A DNA stretch of 64,000 nt from Fictibacillus macauensis ZFHKF-1 (GCF_000269865.1 NZ_AKKV01000025.1:124001-188000), one strand, 5' to 3'. Counted from the first letter of the stretch, positions 34,660 through 43,548 are shown. Program-made: numbers and translations. The notes: a model not told the origin generated them from the sequence alone.

Positions 34660-35109
34660 ATGAGCAAGAAAAAGGTCCATTTCGACTGGGCATCGCTTCA
34701 AGACAAAGTGGATTCAGTTCTTGGAAGTGAATTTTGGCACGAGTTAAATCGTGTCGTCCCGAAACGAACTGCCTGCACAGACTTATACGAAAATGATACG
34801 GAAGGTGTAGTTATAATAGAACTTCCAGGTTTATCATCGACGGAGGATTTGTCCATTTCCTTAGAATCAAACAAACTTATAGTCCAAGGAAATATTCCGT
34901 ACCGCTATCCTGTGAGTCAAGATGAGCTTACCATGCAAGAACGATTAACGGGTCCTTTTACGAAAGAAATACACATTCCTTTTTTGTATCACCCAGATCA
35001 AGTTTCAGCAGCCTACAAACAAGGATTGTTAGAAATTCGTTTAGTTAAAATAAAAAAAACGAAACCGATTTCAGTCTCGTTTACTAAGGATGGCGCTGAT
35101 CCATCGTAA
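34660..35109 (+). CDS. Small heat-shock protein (Hsp20/alpha-crystallin)
   Basis: A 149-residue chaperone with alpha-crystallin domain about residues 40-140 (VVIIELPGLSSTEDLSISLE, LTGPFTKEIHIPF, YKQGLLEIRLVK). The A-x-x-x-N-G-V-L-motif position reads AAYKQGLLEIRL. AGGAGG precedes the ATG by five bases. Its last 26 bases overlap the 3' end of the convergent GerT-like gene. It may be a spore sHsp, given its neighbours. Confidence 0.85.
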   Translation: MSKKKVHFDWASLQDKVDSVLGSEFWHELNRVVPKRTACTDLYENDTEGVVIIELPGLSSTEDLSISLESNKLIVQGNIPYRYPVSQDELTMQERLTGPFTKEIHIPFLYHPDQVSAAYKQGLLEIRLVKIKKTKPISVSFTKDGADPS

Positions 35110-35590
35110 TATGAATTTCTCGAAGTTGATCGCTACGTCTTTTTTTAGGTAACGTAACTTCTACGACAGGTGCATGAAAATGTGCCGTTACATGCTGACT
35201 GCTGACAACTGCTGGAAGTGGAATTCTTGTTTCTCGTCCCGTTGCTCTGTTGGCAACTACGAGCTCAATGTTACTTTGGTACAGTGAAATCATTGAGAGA
35301 TCGTTCTCATGGGATAGCGTCATGCGAACAACAATATACTCATTCAAATCATGAATTTCATAATTATACTCTTGCTCGTTACTGCGTTCATGATAACCTG
35401 TGTTTACTAGCGATTGCGTCATTGATTGCTGCACGTGGTTTCGCACATCAAACGATGCTTGATCGTGAGTGGGAGTGAGGTGATTTTCTAGCCATTTAAA
35501 AGGATCAAAAGCTTGTTGATTGTGATTGTACGCTTCACTTTGACTTTGTACCCATTTGAATGGATCAAAAGATTTAAAAAATGATGTCAT
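35084..35590 (-). CDS. GerT-like spore protein with alpha-crystallin-type domain
   Basis: A 168-residue protein with two N-terminal FDPFKW motifs (residues 8-13 and 28-33), a linker, and a degenerate sHsp beta-sandwich (about 77-165; YNYEIHDLNEYIVVRMTLSH, VTAHFHAPVVEVTLP). GerT of Bacillus, a coat-located protein needed for efficient germination, has this layout. GGAGGGAC precedes the ATG. It is divergent from a GerP-type gene and convergent with an Hsp20 gene. Confidence 0.65.
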   Translation of the reverse strand: MTSFFKSFDPFKWVQSQSEAYNHNQQAFDPFKWLENHLTPTHDQASFDVRNHVQQSMTQSLVNTGYHERSNEQEYNYEIHDLNEYIVVRMTLSHENDLSMISLYQSNIELVVANRATGRETRIPLPAVVSSQHVTAHFHAPVVEVTLPKKRRSDQLREIHITMDQRHP

Positions 35591-35631
35591 TAAAGAAGTC
35601 CCTCCAATCTAACATAAAGGATGATGACAAA

Positions 35632-35859
35632 ATGCGTATTGTATTTAATGACCTTATTATTGATCAGTTATCGCAATCATCTGGTGTTTTTTCTGGCGAA
35701 AACATTCACATCGGTACATCGGCCATCGGCAAACATAACGAAGGAACAGGACGAATCTCAGGTTCTCGAACCATAAGTGTGAATAATCGTTCCCTCGTCA
35801 TTGATAGCGATGAATATGACTTTTATCAACATGAAACAGAGCAACAGTCAAAAAGCTAG
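35632..35859 (+). CDS. GerPA/GerPF-family spore germination protein
   Basis: A 75-residue protein with the GerPA/PF pattern: hydrophobic start (MRIVFNDLIIDQLSQSSGVF), GENIHIGTSAIGKHNEG, GSRTISVNN and DSDEYD. In Bacillus such proteins sit in the coat and help germinants pass. The start after AAAGGATGATG is chosen because family members begin here; codons upstream in frame overlap the divergent gene. First of three genes on this strand. Confidence 0.8.
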   Translation: MRIVFNDLIIDQLSQSSGVFSGENIHIGTSAIGKHNEGTGRISGSRTISVNNRSLVIDSDEYDFYQHETEQQSKS

Positions 35860-35888
35860 AAAAAACGGTTAAGAACTGAGTGATTGCA

Positions 35889-36260
35889 ATGGCTAATTGG
35901 TTTCCTCGTAACGAAATGAATAAAGAATATACACAATCGTTAGAAAACCGTATTCAACAATTAGAAACGATGATAGAGAAATTAACAGCTTCTACACACC
36001 ATCATTATCATATTGAAAAGATTGAGCTACAACAGCCGATGATTGAAAACCTTTCCTTCAATTTAGAGTCCATTGATATAGAAGAACTGAGTGGCGCCTT
36101 AAATCTTGGCAATAATTTCGGCGTGTCTGTTGACAATCAAACCACTTCAACGAAAGAGAGGGAACAACGAGAAAATCAATCTCTGTTCTCACAGGGCACA
36201 ATGACCAAAAATGAATCTGGCTACTCCTTTAGTTTTGCACGCAACCAGAAAGGAGAGTAA
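35889..36260 (+). CDS. GerPC-like spore germination protein, short
   Basis: A 123-residue protein: an N-terminal coiled coil (SLENRIQQLETMIEKLTA, about 15-32) followed by YHIEKIELQQPMIENLSFN and ELSGALNLGNNFG, which resembles GerPC. GerPC of B. subtilis is about 200 residues, so this one is short or a related family. The ATG follows GAGTGATT; a GTG nine bases earlier is possible. It ends one base before the next gene's start. Confidence 0.7.
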   Translation: MANWFPRNEMNKEYTQSLENRIQQLETMIEKLTASTHHHYHIEKIELQQPMIENLSFNLESIDIEELSGALNLGNNFGVSVDNQTTSTKEREQRENQSLFSQGTMTKNESGYSFSFARNQKGE

Positions 36261-36261
36261 T

Positions 36262-36573
36262 ATGTCCTCACTCAATCCTAATTTCTTCATCGGCACCTTT
36301 CGAATTGGTTCTGTCGAAGGTGCCTCGTGCATTAATATGGGAAATAACTTTCCTGTTAATTTCAAAAGTCATAAAAAACAAAATCAAGGTCTTGGAACTA
36401 TTAGTGGTGACAATAATCAATTTGATGGATTGCGCACACTGTTAGATGATGCTGACGTCATTGATATGCTAACACAAGGAGGCGATTCATCCATTCCTCC
36501 CTGGATTCAATCACTGATTCAAGAAAAACTCACCGAAGAAAAAGAGGAATCACCCACAGCAAGCAATGCTTAA
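36262..36573 (+). CDS. GerPA/GerPF-family spore germination protein
   Basis: A 103-residue member with FRIGSVEGASCINMGNNFPV and GLGTISGDNNQF in the GerPA/PF core and an acidic extended C-terminus (about residues 65-103), longer than usual. AAAGGAGAG sets the ATG. Its end overlaps the end of the convergent gene by four bases. Confidence 0.75.
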   Translation: MSSLNPNFFIGTFRIGSVEGASCINMGNNFPVNFKSHKKQNQGLGTISGDNNQFDGLRTLLDDADVIDMLTQGGDSSIPPWIQSLIQEKLTEEKEESPTASNA

Positions 36574-36899
36574 GAAGAGGAATCTTCCTCCTCTAGTGGC
36601 GGAGCCGTCTCCGTAAAGGATGGGGGTTCATTTTGCTCACTGGATTCACTGGGAAAACTATCATCATCATTGTATTGATTTTGCCTATAGTACGTATCCA
36701 CTACATCGTTATCGTATAAAACGTTTTTATTATAGAGAGAAAAATTTCTGGAGCCTACAACATTGCCGGCTCCTGTATTCATTTTTACGATTGAATTCCA
36801 ATTAAGTTGCGTATTGGTTCCCACAAATACCCCAGCATTTTGGGCGATGACATTCACATTAATACAATGAAAAAGGACGTTCATCTTGTCTTTCTTCAT
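36570..36899 (-). CDS. GerPA/GerPF-family spore germination protein
   Basis: A 109-residue member: NVNVIAQNAGVFVGTNTQL, TGAGNVVGSRNFSLYN and YDNDVVDTYY fit the family core (about 12-70), followed by an acidic Ser/Glu tail (about 75-109). The ATG follows AGGAGG by six bases. Ten bases downstream of the next small gene on this strand. Confidence 0.75.
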   Translation of the reverse strand: MKKDKMNVLFHCINVNVIAQNAGVFVGTNTQLNWNSIVKMNTGAGNVVGSRNFSLYNKNVLYDNDVVDTYYRQNQYNDDDSFPSESSEQNEPPSFTETAPPLEEEDSSS

Positions 36900-36909
36900 G
36901 CGCGTCCTC

Positions 36910-37155
36910 CTAAATTTGCGAAGTCGGTTGCGGATTACCGAACTCAGGCTGAGCAACCGGTGTATCGGTAACATCATTATCAAACACTGTATTTATATTA
37001 CCGGAAGTAAACGAAATTCCAACTTGAGATCCATTGCCATGGTTAATCTTTACGATTGCTGTCCAATCGGGCATATTGTTTTGACCTGCCGATACAGCAG
37101 CGTTGCCTTCTTGGTTATTTATATTAATCTGATTAAATACGACTGAAACCGGCAC
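36910..37155 (-). CDS. GerPA/GerPF-family spore germination protein
   Basis: An 81-residue member with VVFNQININNQEGNAAVSAG, HGNGSQVGISFTSGN and VFDNDVTDTPV. GGAGGG directly abuts a TTG, so the GTG six bases further is taken as the start. First gene of a two-gene minus-strand unit. Confidence 0.75.
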   Translation of the reverse strand: MPVSVVFNQININNQEGNAAVSAGQNNMPDWTAIVKINHGNGSQVGISFTSGNINTVFDNDVTDTPVAQPEFGNPQPTSQI

Positions 37156-37240
37156 GGGCAACCCTCCACTTTCCCTATTTTACGGGCTGTGATTATTCAT
37201 TAGCTTATTCATTTACACTTTTTTTGTGAAAAGTTATTTA

Positions 37241-37254
37241 CGAACGTACGTTCT
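37241..37254. promoter_or_regulatory. LexA-like or TetR-like palindrome
   Basis: CGAACGTACGTTCT fits the Bacillus LexA (DinR) pattern CGAAC-N4-GTTCG except for the last base. It lies 86 bases upstream of the minus-strand GerP-type genes. No SOS gene is adjacent, so the regulator is unclear. Confidence 0.4.
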
Positions 37255-37274
37255 ATATGTATAATAAAAATATA

Positions 37275-37296
37275 GAAGGTGCGGCATAATGCCGCC
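37275..37296 (-). terminator. Hairpin after kdpD, possible terminator
   Basis: GCGGCATAATGCCGC is a perfect palindrome seven bases after the kdpD stop; the following U-tract on the minus strand is poor (ACCTTCTATATTTTT). Confidence 0.5.
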
Positions 37297-37302
37297 CTCC
37301 CC

Positions 37303-38454
37303 TCAACCTCGTTTCGTTTGATCAGAGACTATGTGAATATCAATGCCCGTTGCTTCTCTCATAATGTTATTCACGATCGAGCCCTTTTTTATTTCTTCCC
37401 AGCGGGTGCGCGCAGACTGTCCTAGTATAATTTGAGTGATTTTTTCTGAAACAGCTACGTCTGTAATAACTTGCGATATTTTCCGTTTATTCATTTGCTC
37501 CACAATAAAACTGGCATTAAATTGAGTCGCTAACTTTTTCCAATCTTGAATTTTTTTCCGTTCTTCCTGTGAACGATTCATCGATGCTTCATTTGATACG
37601 TGCAAAATGGTTAAGCTCGTTTTTAAACGGCTCGCAATTCGCCAGCCGCGACGAATTAAGCGCTCTGCATTACCTCCATGTTGAACACAAACCATGATTT
37701 TTTCATGTGTACCAATCGGACCTGTTTGCCCATCACGAAGCTTTGCTTTTTCACTGCGTTCATCTACATCATCTGCCACTTCACGCAAGGAAAGCTCTCG
37801 TAACGAGCTTAAGTTTCCTTTTGTAAAAAAATTCGCTAATGATTGTTCGATTTTACTCTGATGATAGATCTTTCCTTCTTTTAGGCGTTTTCTTAAGATT
37901 TCTGGCGTCACATCAATTAAGATAACTTCATCAGCAGTATGCAAAAAGCTATCCGGAATACGCTCTCTCACTTTTACACCTGTAATTTTCTCAACGATAT
38001 CATGTAAGCTTTCAAGATGCTGAATATTAACCGCTGATAGCACATTAATGCCCGCCTGCAATATTTTTTCAACATCCATGTAGCGTTTCTCACGCGCTGA
38101 AGTTGGAACATTCGTATGTGCAAGCTCATCCACAAGAACGACATCTGGTGCCCGTTTAATGATCGCCTCGGTATCTAATTCTTCAAGGATATGTCCTTTG
38201 TATTGAATTTGTTGCTTTGGAATGATTTCTAACGATGAAACGAGATCAGCCGTTTCTTTACGATTATGTGTTTCTATAATGCCAATAACAACATCGACAC
38301 CTTCTGCCACAAGTTCATGCGCTTCTTGTAGCATCCGATACGTTTTCCCTACCCCTGGGGCAGAGCCAATATACACTTTTAACTTGCCATACTTCAATTG
38401 CTCAATTTCTTGTAATATTTCCTCCGGTGTTTTTCGTTTGTATCCCGGAACCAA
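37303..38454 (-). CDS. kdpD: KdpD N-terminal sensor protein without histidine kinase
   Basis: About 383 residues: KdpD domain (about 10-220) with Walker A-type GSAPGVGKTY, IGIIETHNRKET, VLVDELAHTN and LSAVNIQHLES, then a universal-stress (USP) domain (about 235-380; MVCVQHGGNAERLIRRGWRI, ILGQSARTRW). The four-helix membrane part and kinase of full KdpD (about 890 residues) are absent, and no kdpE follows. In S. aureus the KdpD USP domain binds c-di-AMP. A TTG after AGAGGTGAG is taken as start; an ATG 45 bases upstream abuts its own GGGAGG too closely. Confidence 0.85.
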   Translation of the reverse strand: MVPGYKRKTPEEILQEIEQLKYGKLKVYIGSAPGVGKTYRMLQEAHELVAEGVDVVIGIIETHNRKETADLVSSLEIIPKQQIQYKGHILEELDTEAIIKRAPDVVLVDELAHTNVPTSAREKRYMDVEKILQAGINVLSAVNIQHLESLHDIVEKITGVKVRERIPDSFLHTADEVILIDVTPEILRKRLKEGKIYHQSKIEQSLANFFTKGNLSSLRELSLREVADDVDERSEKAKLRDGQTGPIGTHEKIMVCVQHGGNAERLIRRGWRIASRLKTSLTILHVSNEASMNRSQEERKKIQDWKKLATQFNASFIVEQMNKRKISQVITDVAVSEKITQIILGQSARTRWEEIKKGSIVNNIMREATGIDIHIVSDQTKRG

Positions 38455-38509
38455 TTCTCTCACCTCTACAGGGCAATAGAGGATGACTATAATAGCCATC
38501 CTCCCATGC

Positions 38510-39073
38510 TCATTTCTTTTGTAGTTCTTGCACCTTTAAATTCAATAGCAAAACATTTACACGCGGTTCTCCGAATACACCAAGGCTTCGTTTTTCCGTC
38601 GTATCTTTAATGAGTTCATCGAGTTTTTCGATACTGATTCCAGCTTCTTTACTCACACGCGGAACCTGAAACTTAGCCGCTTCAACAGAAATGTGCGGAT
38701 CTAATCCCGAACCCGAATTTGTTAAGAGATCAACCGGTATATCTTTCGTTTCTACATTTCCATTTTCCTTCTTTAGAGCAACAATCGATTTTTCGACGCG
38801 CTTAATTAAATCTTTATTTGAAGGAGCATAGTTGTTTGATCCAGATGCCGCTGCATTATTTTCAATAGAAGAAATACGGCCATGGAAGAACTGTTTACCT
38901 TTAAAATCTTGACCAATGAGTTCAGAACCGATGACTTTTCCTTCCTTATTCTTAGTCAAGCTGGCATTTGCTTGATCTGGAAATACAAGCTGAGAAACTC
39001 CCGTCATTGCTAGCGGATAAATAACCCCACATATTACAATCATAATTAATGATAACCTTACTATTTTAAACAA
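38510..39073 (-). CDS. kdpC: Potassium-transporting ATPase KdpC subunit
   Basis: A 187-residue subunit with one N-terminal membrane helix (about 7-28) and an external domain containing GSELIGQDFKGKQFFHGR and ASGSNNYAPSNKDL and NSGSGLDPHIS, all diagnostic of KdpC. Starts at TTG six bases after GGGGGG. It assists potassium binding by KdpA in the KdpFABC pump. Confidence 0.95.
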   Translation of the reverse strand: MFKIVRLSLIMIVICGVIYPLAMTGVSQLVFPDQANASLTKNKEGKVIGSELIGQDFKGKQFFHGRISSIENNAAASGSNNYAPSNKDLIKRVEKSIVALKKENGNVETKDIPVDLLTNSGSGLDPHISVEAAKFQVPRVSKEAGISIEKLDELIKDTTEKRSLGVFGEPRVNVLLLNLKVQELQKK

Positions 39074-39090
39074 GGTGAACCCCCCATATT

Positions 39091-41127
39091 TTAGCTTACT
39101 GTAAATAACGTAACGAGTAAGTCGATGATTTTAATACCGACAAACGGTACAATCACACCGCCTAAACCATAGATTAAAATATTGCGTGATAACAGTTTAT
39201 TTGCGCTCATCGGTACGTATTTAACACCTTTCATCGCTAATGGAATGAGCAATGGAATAATAATCGCATTAAAAATTAACGCCGATAAAATAGCTGTTGT
39301 CGGGGAATGAAGTCCCATAATGTTTAATACTTGCATTTGTGGAATGGCTACCATGAACATCGCTGGAATGATGGCAAAGTACTTCGCAATATCATTGGCG
39401 ATACTAAAGGTTGTTAACGATCCACGCGTCATGAGAAGCTGTTTACCAATGGCAACGACTTCAATAATTTTCGTTGGATCGGAGTCTAAGTCCACCATAT
39501 TAGCAGCTTCTTTTGCCGCAATTGTGCCAGAGTTCATCGCTAATCCAACATCTGCTTGCGCTAGTGCTGGGGCATCGTTCGTCCCATCGCCTGTCATCGC
39601 AACAAGCTTTCCTTTTTCTTGTTCTTCTCGAATCACCCGGATTTTATCCTCAGGCTTCGATTCAGCAATAAATTCATCGACTCCTGCTTCTTTTGCAATT
39701 GTTGCTGCTGTTAATGGATTATCACCGGTACACATGATCGTTTTAATTCCCATCTTACGCAATTCATCAAAGCGTTCACGCATACCAGGTTTTACTGTAT
39801 CTTTTAAATAAATTAAGCCAACAATACGGTCATCAATTGCTACTGCCAGCGGTGTGCCGCCTTTTTTAGAAATCTCATCGCTTTTCTCTTGTAAATCATG
39901 GGGCACTTTACCACCAAGCTTCGTTACATATTGACGAATGGAATCAACCGCCCCTTTACGCCAACTTACTCCATTTAAATCAAGACCACTCATGCGCTCT
40001 TCCGCAGTAAAAGGAATGATTTCACAGCCTTCGTAATGCGTAGCATCCCATTGTCCGCCTTGCTTTTTCGCAAGTTCTAACACCGATCTTCCCTCTGGTG
40101 TTTCGTCATATAGGGACGTAATGACTGCCATTTCTCGAACGTCATTTTCTGAAGCATCACCGGCTGGTACAAATTGTGCCGCCAAACGATTACCAAACGT
40201 AATCGTTCCTGTTTTATCCAAAATAATTGTGTTAATATCGCCGGCTGCTTCCACTGCTTTACCTGACATAGCTAACACATTAAAGCGCGTGACGCGGTCC
40301 ATACCAGCGATACCGATTGCTGATAATAAGGCACCTATTGTCGTTGGTATTAAACAAACGAGCAACGCTACGAGTGTTGATATTTCAAGATTTACACCGA
40401 CGTATTTTGCAATCGGTACGAGCGTTACGACGACGAGTAAAAAGATAATCGTTAAAGTAACTAATAAAATATTTAGCGCAATTTCATTTGGTGTTTTTTG
40501 GCGTTTAGCACCTTCAACTAGAGAAATCATCTTATCTAAAAACGATTCTCCCGGATCAGCTGTAATTCTCACTTTAATAGAATCACTGACTACTTTTGTT
40601 CCCCCGGTTACCGAGCTAAAGTCACCACCTGCTTCTTTAATTACAGGAGCGGATTCCCCTGTAATGGCAGATTCATCAATGGATGCTAATCCTTCGATAA
40701 TTTCTCCGTCTCCAGGAATTAGGTCGCCGATTTCTACGAGGACAATATCGCCTTTTCGCAGCGTTTCTGACGAAACAACTTTAATCGTTCCATTTTTTTG
40801 TAGCTTTTTAGCTTCTGTATCTTTTTTAGCTTGTTTTAGGCTATCCGCTTGTGCCTTTCCTCGTCCTTCTGCCAATGCTTCAGCAAAGTTGGCAAACAAG
40901 ATCGTAAAGAACAGAATACAAAATACTGCTAAGTTATAACCAAAGCGACCTTCTGCGTTAAAATAAGACGGTAAAATCATCATTAAGAACACGAGAATCG
41001 TTCCTACTTCAACGACGAACATCACAGGGTTTTTCATCATAACAAGTGGATTTAATTTCCGAAAGCTATCCACTATTGCTGTTTTTATTAATGTAGCGTT
41101 TAAGCTCCCTTTATTCGATTGATTCAT
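39091..41127 (-). CDS. kdpB: Potassium-transporting P-type ATPase KdpB subunit
   Basis: A 678-residue P-type ATPase. TGES loop ([13 protein letters not shown] near 153), phosphorylation site [12 protein letters not shown] (Asp near 303), nucleotide domain, and hinge [18 protein letters not shown] (near 515). It energises potassium uptake through KdpA. 17 bases after kdpA. Confidence 0.97.
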   Translation of the reverse strand: MNQSNKGSLNATLIKTAIVDSFRKLNPLVMMKNPVMFVVEVGTILVFLMMILPSYFNAEGRFGYNLAVFCILFFTILFANFAEALAEGRGKAQADSLKQAKKDTEAKKLQKNGTIKVVSSETLRKGDIVLVEIGDLIPGDGEIIEGLASIDESAITGESAPVIKEAGGDFSSVTGGTKVVSDSIKVRITADPGESFLDKMISLVEGAKRQKTPNEIALNILLVTLTIIFLLVVVTLVPIAKYVGVNLEISTLVALLVCLIPTTIGALLSAIGIAGMDRVTRFNVLAMSGKAVEAAGDINTIILDKTGTITFGNRLAAQFVPAGDASENDVREMAVITSLYDETPEGRSVLELAKKQGGQWDATHYEGCEIIPFTAEERMSGLDLNGVSWRKGAVDSIRQYVTKLGGKVPHDLQEKSDEISKKGGTPLAVAIDDRIVGLIYLKDTVKPGMRERFDELRKMGIKTIMCTGDNPLTAATIAKEAGVDEFIAESKPEDKIRVIREEQEKGKLVAMTGDGTNDAPALAQADVGLAMNSGTIAAKEAANMVDLDSDPTKIIEVVAIGKQLLMTRGSLTTFSIANDIAKYFAIIPAMFMVAIPQMQVLNIMGLHSPTTAILSALIFNAIIIPLLIPLAMKGVKYVPMSANKLLSRNILIYGLGGVIVPFVGIKIIDLLVTLFTVS

Positions 41128-41143
41128 TCCTCACACCTCTTTA

Positions 41144-42823
41144 TTAGCGAATGGACAGGTATTCTGCGATCGGGCCGAGTGCGATAACAGGTAAGAATGT
41201 TAACGCTCCAATGATTAAAACCACTCCGATGAGAATCCCGGTAAATAGTGTATTATCTGTTCTGAATGTACCGATTGTTTCTGGAACAGGTTGCTTCTTC
41301 ACAAGCGATCCAGCGACCGCTAATAGTGCTACGATGGAAATATATCGTCCAAAGAGCATGACAAGACCCGTTGTTACGTTCCAGAAGGTTGTACCGTCCG
41401 CTAATCCTTCAAATCCCGACCCGTTATTCGCCGCAGAAGAAGTGTACTCATAAAGAATTTGCGAGATTCCATGAAAACCAGGGTTACTAATCGCTCCTTT
41501 TCCTAAATCTGTTAAGAATGCAATAGCTGTAGGTCCTAAAATAATTAAAGGATGTGCTAGCAAGGCTACTGTAATTAGCTTCATTTCTTTAGGCTCAATT
41601 TTCCTGCCTAGAAATTCTGGTGTACGCCCTACCATAAGGCCACAAATGAACACACCGATAATCGCATACATAAGCATGTTTACAAGACCTACCCCATCGC
41701 CCCCAAAAACAACGTTTAACATCATTTGAGCGAGTGGTGTAATACCACCAAGCGGCGTAAGTGTATCATGCATATTGTTGACGGTACCTGTTGTTGCTGC
41801 CGTCGTCACAGTCGTGAAAAGAGCTGATTGGGCAATCCCAAAACGCATTTCTTTTCCTTCCATGCTTCCTTGCTCTGTGTTCAAGCCAAGTTTTGTTAAC
41901 GCAGGATTCCCATTGCTTTCTGAAACGTAAGCTAGCGATAAGAACAGTAAGAACAATACGCTCATCGCTCCAAAAATGACCCAGCCTTGCTTACGATTTC
42001 TCGCAAATTTTCCATACGTATACGTCAGTGAAGCTGGAATACACCACATGGAAAGCATTTCAATAACGTTTGTTAAAGGCGTTGGATTTTCAAAAGGATG
42101 TGAAGAGTTTACACCGAAAAATCCACCACCATTTGTGCCCAAATGCTTGATTGACACGAGGGATGCAACCGGTCCTGTAGCAATCGTTTGTTTAACGCCT
42201 TCTACAGTTGTTACCGTAATGTTAGCATCTAGTGTTTGCGGCACTTTCAAGCCGACGAGCACGAGTGTCACGACAACAGCCATCGGAAGTAGTAAGCGTG
42301 TGTGGCCTTTTACAAAATCTTCGAAAAAGTTACCGAGTGTTTTTCCTTTAGACGTAATCCCACGAATAAAGGCAATGGCAACAACGATTCCCGTCACAGC
42401 TGATGTAAACATCATCATAATAATGACAGCCATCTGACCAAAATACGATAAGCCCGTTTCCCCACTATAGTGCTGTAGGTTTGTATTCGTCATAAAGCTT
42501 ATAATCGTATTAAATGCCGTTGTCGGTTCCATATTATCAATACCATTTGGATTAAACGGCAAATAGTTTTGTAAACGTAAGATTAAATAGCCTACAGCTA
42601 CTAAAACAACGTTTGTTAAAATTAATGAAATCGTATATTTCTTCCAAGTCATTGCTTTTCTTTCCGTTAAACCGCTGATCTTATAAATGAGTTTTTCAAA
42701 TCCACCAAACACTTTATCTGTTTTATTCGGTTGATTGGAAAACACATGATACATATACGTTCCTAGCGGTTTTACGATGAGAAGCAGCAGAAGTATCACT
42801 ACTGCTATTTGTAAAACACCCAT
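41144..42823 (-). CDS. kdpA: Potassium-transporting ATPase KdpA subunit
   Basis: A 559-residue channel-like subunit with about ten membrane segments and four pore-type loops (e.g. SFMTNTNLQHYSGE near 110, LGTNGGGFFGVNSSHPFENP near 230, TTAATTGTVNNMHDTLTP near 342, SSAANNGSGFEGL near 462). It selects potassium at high affinity. AGGGGG precedes the ATG. Confidence 0.97.
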   Translation of the reverse strand: MGVLQIAVVILLLLLIVKPLGTYMYHVFSNQPNKTDKVFGGFEKLIYKISGLTERKAMTWKKYTISLILTNVVLVAVGYLILRLQNYLPFNPNGIDNMEPTTAFNTIISFMTNTNLQHYSGETGLSYFGQMAVIIMMMFTSAVTGIVVAIAFIRGITSKGKTLGNFFEDFVKGHTRLLLPMAVVVTLVLVGLKVPQTLDANITVTTVEGVKQTIATGPVASLVSIKHLGTNGGGFFGVNSSHPFENPTPLTNVIEMLSMWCIPASLTYTYGKFARNRKQGWVIFGAMSVLFLLFLSLAYVSESNGNPALTKLGLNTEQGSMEGKEMRFGIAQSALFTTVTTAATTGTVNNMHDTLTPLGGITPLAQMMLNVVFGGDGVGLVNMLMYAIIGVFICGLMVGRTPEFLGRKIEPKEMKLITVALLAHPLIILGPTAIAFLTDLGKGAISNPGFHGISQILYEYTSSAANNGSGFEGLADGTTFWNVTTGLVMLFGRYISIVALLAVAGSLVKKQPVPETIGTFRTDNTLFTGILIGVVLIIGALTFLPVIALGPIAEYLSIR

Positions 42824-42856
42824 GTTGTTAGTTCCCCCTATTTATAGTGCTTCATA

Positions 42857-42934
42857 TTAAAATTTTTCAGGATGAATGAGCGCATACCCTAAATAGATTA
42901 GGAGGAGCGCCGACACGATCAGTGTAAAAATCAT
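42857..42934 (-). CDS. kdpF: KdpF small membrane subunit
   Basis: A 25-residue peptide (MIFTLIVSALLLIYLGYALI, then HPEKF) with one membrane helix and the L-x-Y-L-x-Y-A-L-x-x-P-E-x-F signature of KdpF. It stabilises the KdpABC complex. GGAGGTGAC lies 13 bases upstream, inside the previous small gene, which it overlaps by four bases. Confidence 0.9.
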   Translation of the reverse strand: MIFTLIVSALLLIYLGYALIHPEKF

Positions 42935-43038
42935 GACTCATTGTCACCTCCGACAATGCCATTGCTCCATTTCACGAATCCTAAATACAAACTATAACAA
43001 GCTGCTAGGAGCACAATCATATACACATCGAGCAACAT
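42931..43038 (-). CDS. Small membrane peptide before kdpF, 35 residues
   Basis: A peptide with one membrane helix (VYMIVLLAACYSLYLGFVKW) and a soluble tail, with GGAGGTGAAG directly upstream. It overlaps kdpF by four bases (ATGA). Similar short peptides accompany kdpF in some operons; it could be an extra Kdp subunit. Assignment from position and size only. Confidence 0.75.
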   Translation of the reverse strand: MLLDVYMIVLLAACYSLYLGFVKWSNGIVGGDNES

Positions 43039-43051
43039 CTTCACCTCCGCC

Positions 43052-43336
43052 TTAGTTCAAGTAACTTTTCACTAAATTTGATAAATATTCTGAAGCGGCC
43101 ATTGCATCGCGGCCATCAATTTTTAATGTAATGGTACGAAAAGCTTCATTTGAATTATGTGATAAAAAGAATAAGTTCATTCCTAACAACCCTTTACCGT
43201 TGATGCGCACCTCCTGATCACAGATAAAGACATTGCTTTCAAAACTTCCGGCAGCTGTAACAAATTCGAGCATTTGTTCTCTAGACAACCGATTCGGAAA
43301 GGCAATCATCATTTGAACGGAATTTGGAATCCCCAT
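43052..43336 (-). CDS. HPr-fold protein lacking both phosphorylation sites
   Basis: A 94-residue protein that aligns along its length with PTS HPr: FVTAAGSFESNVFI, then VRINGKGLLGMNLFFL (HPr: VNGKSIMGVMSL) and IDGRDAMAASEYLSNLV (HPr: G-x-D-x-x-x-A-x-x-x-L). The active-site HPr block G-L-H-A-R-P-A is R-L-S-R-E-Q-M here, so the catalytic His is Ser18 and the Arg is Glu; the Ser46 position is Gly49. It cannot be a phosphocarrier. CAGGAGGAT precedes the ATG. It lies in the kdp operon; a regulatory role there is inference. Confidence 0.8.
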   Translation of the reverse strand: MGIPNSVQMMIAFPNRLSREQMLEFVTAAGSFESNVFICDQEVRINGKGLLGMNLFFLSHNSNEAFRTITLKIDGRDAMAASEYLSNLVKSYLN

Positions 43337-43385
43337 TTTTTATCCTCCTGTTAAAGCATGAAGGGGGGCTCCCCCCTCATACCTT

Positions 43386-43523
43386 TTATTTGTCTTTACG
43401 TATTTCTCCTGGGACAAACGGTCTCGTCACACGCGCAGTTACTAGACGTGCAATCGACGCAGATTGTTGATCTCGAATCGCTTTACTCACTAACGTATCA
43501 ATTTCACTAGGACTCATTTTCAT
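43386..43523 (-). CDS. Small hypothetical protein in the kdp operon, 45 residues
   Basis: A 45-codon frame with AAAGGAGAC eight bases before ATG. The product is basic and helical (SPSEIDTLVSKAIRDQQSAS, IARLVTARVTRPFVPGEIR). Spacing to both neighbours is short, so it is part of the kdp transcript. No family recognised. Confidence 0.65.
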   Translation of the reverse strand: MKMSPSEIDTLVSKAIRDQQSASIARLVTARVTRPFVPGEIRKDK

Positions 43524-43548
43524 TTTCCAAGTCTCCTTTTCATTCTTT

